From Chondrosia reniformis (taxonomy: Eukaryota > Porifera > Demospongiae > Chondrillida > Chondrillidae): DNA of 64,000 nucleotides. A program made the translations under genes and the position numbers. Location: assembly GCA_947172415.1 (NCBI GenBank), contig OX359194.1:7979901-8043900 (forward strand). The letters run 5' to 3'. The notes beneath the pieces were generated by a model that searched no databases, had not been told where the DNA came from, and saw only the letters and a list, made by a program, of their open reading frames with translations. Below are positions 63,306 to 64,000 of this stretch, piece after piece (position 1 is the stretch's first letter; each line of letters starts with the position of its first letter).

Positions 63306-64000
63306 ATCTTCTATTCGTGGTTTCCTTTAAGATGCGTTAACGTTTCTTCCTATTGGTGCAATAACGTTAATCAGGATGTATACATGAATGCTTATATCTA
63401 TTATATATATATTGAAATTTCCTGTCTTTCAGGGTAAACAAGTCATCGAAATGTACTATCAGGGTCATAATATTATTCAATTTATACCCATGTGTCTCTT
63501 TGGTCTCCAACCAATGATTTACCATGTATTTATAATTACTTATTATATATATAATAGCTTAGGAAACAGCTAGCTTATATATTGAATTAATGCGGTTTTA
63601 CAAAAGTAACATGTTATAGCTGGATCAACTGGATGCATATATATATATATATACATTCAATTTGATATTCCTTCCACTGTATTAGGCGCATAAGGGCAGC
63701 TGTAAATTAATTGTGCTTTCTTTAATATCTACTAGAGTAATTAGGCTACTGCTATCAAATCCATTTATTCATCAATTACAGAATAAAATTGAAAAGAACA
63801 AGATATTAAAATTTTAAAAGATTGAACTTTAAACTGAAAGAAAAGCCAAATACTTGCTAAAACATTTATATCTAATTTAATTGTAAAAGATGATTGGAGT
63901 CCAGCTCCTAATTCAAACGAACATTGTTAAAAAGAGTTAAGCTTAAGACGTTCGTTTTATAAAAGAAAGGATTCTAATACTACAAGCATTAGAAAAAGAA
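63306..64000. other. Right-end intergenic stretch
   Basis: AT-rich sequence upstream of paralogue B (5' UTR and promoter expected near 63306-63400), with an ATATAT tract at about 63635. No supported gene; the longest frames are short and lack splice context. Confidence 0.5.

Overview
The window looks like animal nuclear DNA from a compact, AT-rich genome. Its recognisable genes are conserved animal or eukaryotic ones (ORC2, MTR4/MTREX, LRRC40, membralin/TMEM259, EXOSC10/Rrp6, an NAAA-type amidase, a CYP4-like P450). They are cut by many short GT-AG introns, often 50-100 bp, and several pairs start head to head with only 51-94 bp between start codons. This density, together with collagen-like and proline-rich two-pass membrane genes, fits an early-branching metazoan, most likely a demosponge. 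That assignment is inference; no species is claimed.

Layout. Positions 1-18386 are a satellite array with a 169-bp monomer arranged in higher-order repeats of five (849 bp) or six (1018 bp) monomers. It is interrupted twice by a 724-bp cassette that carries an exon-like reading frame ending in a splice donor. Positions 18387-25545 are a repeat-rich zone: hairpin repeats, a MITE-like element, a palindrome, two minus-strand copies and one plus-strand relative of a small domain (one copy attached to a frameshifted collagen-like stretch), and a two-exon gene fragment. Positions 25546-54819 are a dense gene block: ORC2 (-) and MTR4 (+) head to head, a tRNA-Ser(GCT) inside an MTR4 intron, an unassigned single-exon gene (-) head to head with LRRC40 (+), membralin (-), EXOSC10 (-) head to head with an intronless NAAA-like amidase (+), and a 13-exon P450 (-) head to head with an intronless PH-domain gene (+). 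Positions 55459-58530 hold the same satellite in inverted orientation and more diverged, with a third cassette copy. Positions 58852-63305 hold two tandem paralogues of a proline-rich two-pass membrane protein (dispanin/CD225-like), the second containing a long intronic hairpin.

How the genes relate. MTR4 is the helicase that feeds RNA to the nuclear exosome, and EXOSC10 is that exosome's 3'-5' exonuclease; they lie about 9 kb apart. ORC2 (replication origin), membralin (ER-associated degradation), the P450 and the lysosomal amidase belong to unrelated pathways. The shared feature of the block is architecture: divergent promoters and very small introns.

Gene models were spliced by hand, choosing GT-AG junctions that keep the frame and the family motifs. 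Summed exon lengths are multiples of three for all multi-exon models: MTR4 1022 aa, LRRC40 592, membralin 631, EXOSC10 843, P450 537, and the two membrane paralogues 210 and 194 aa. Individual junctions still need transcript support.
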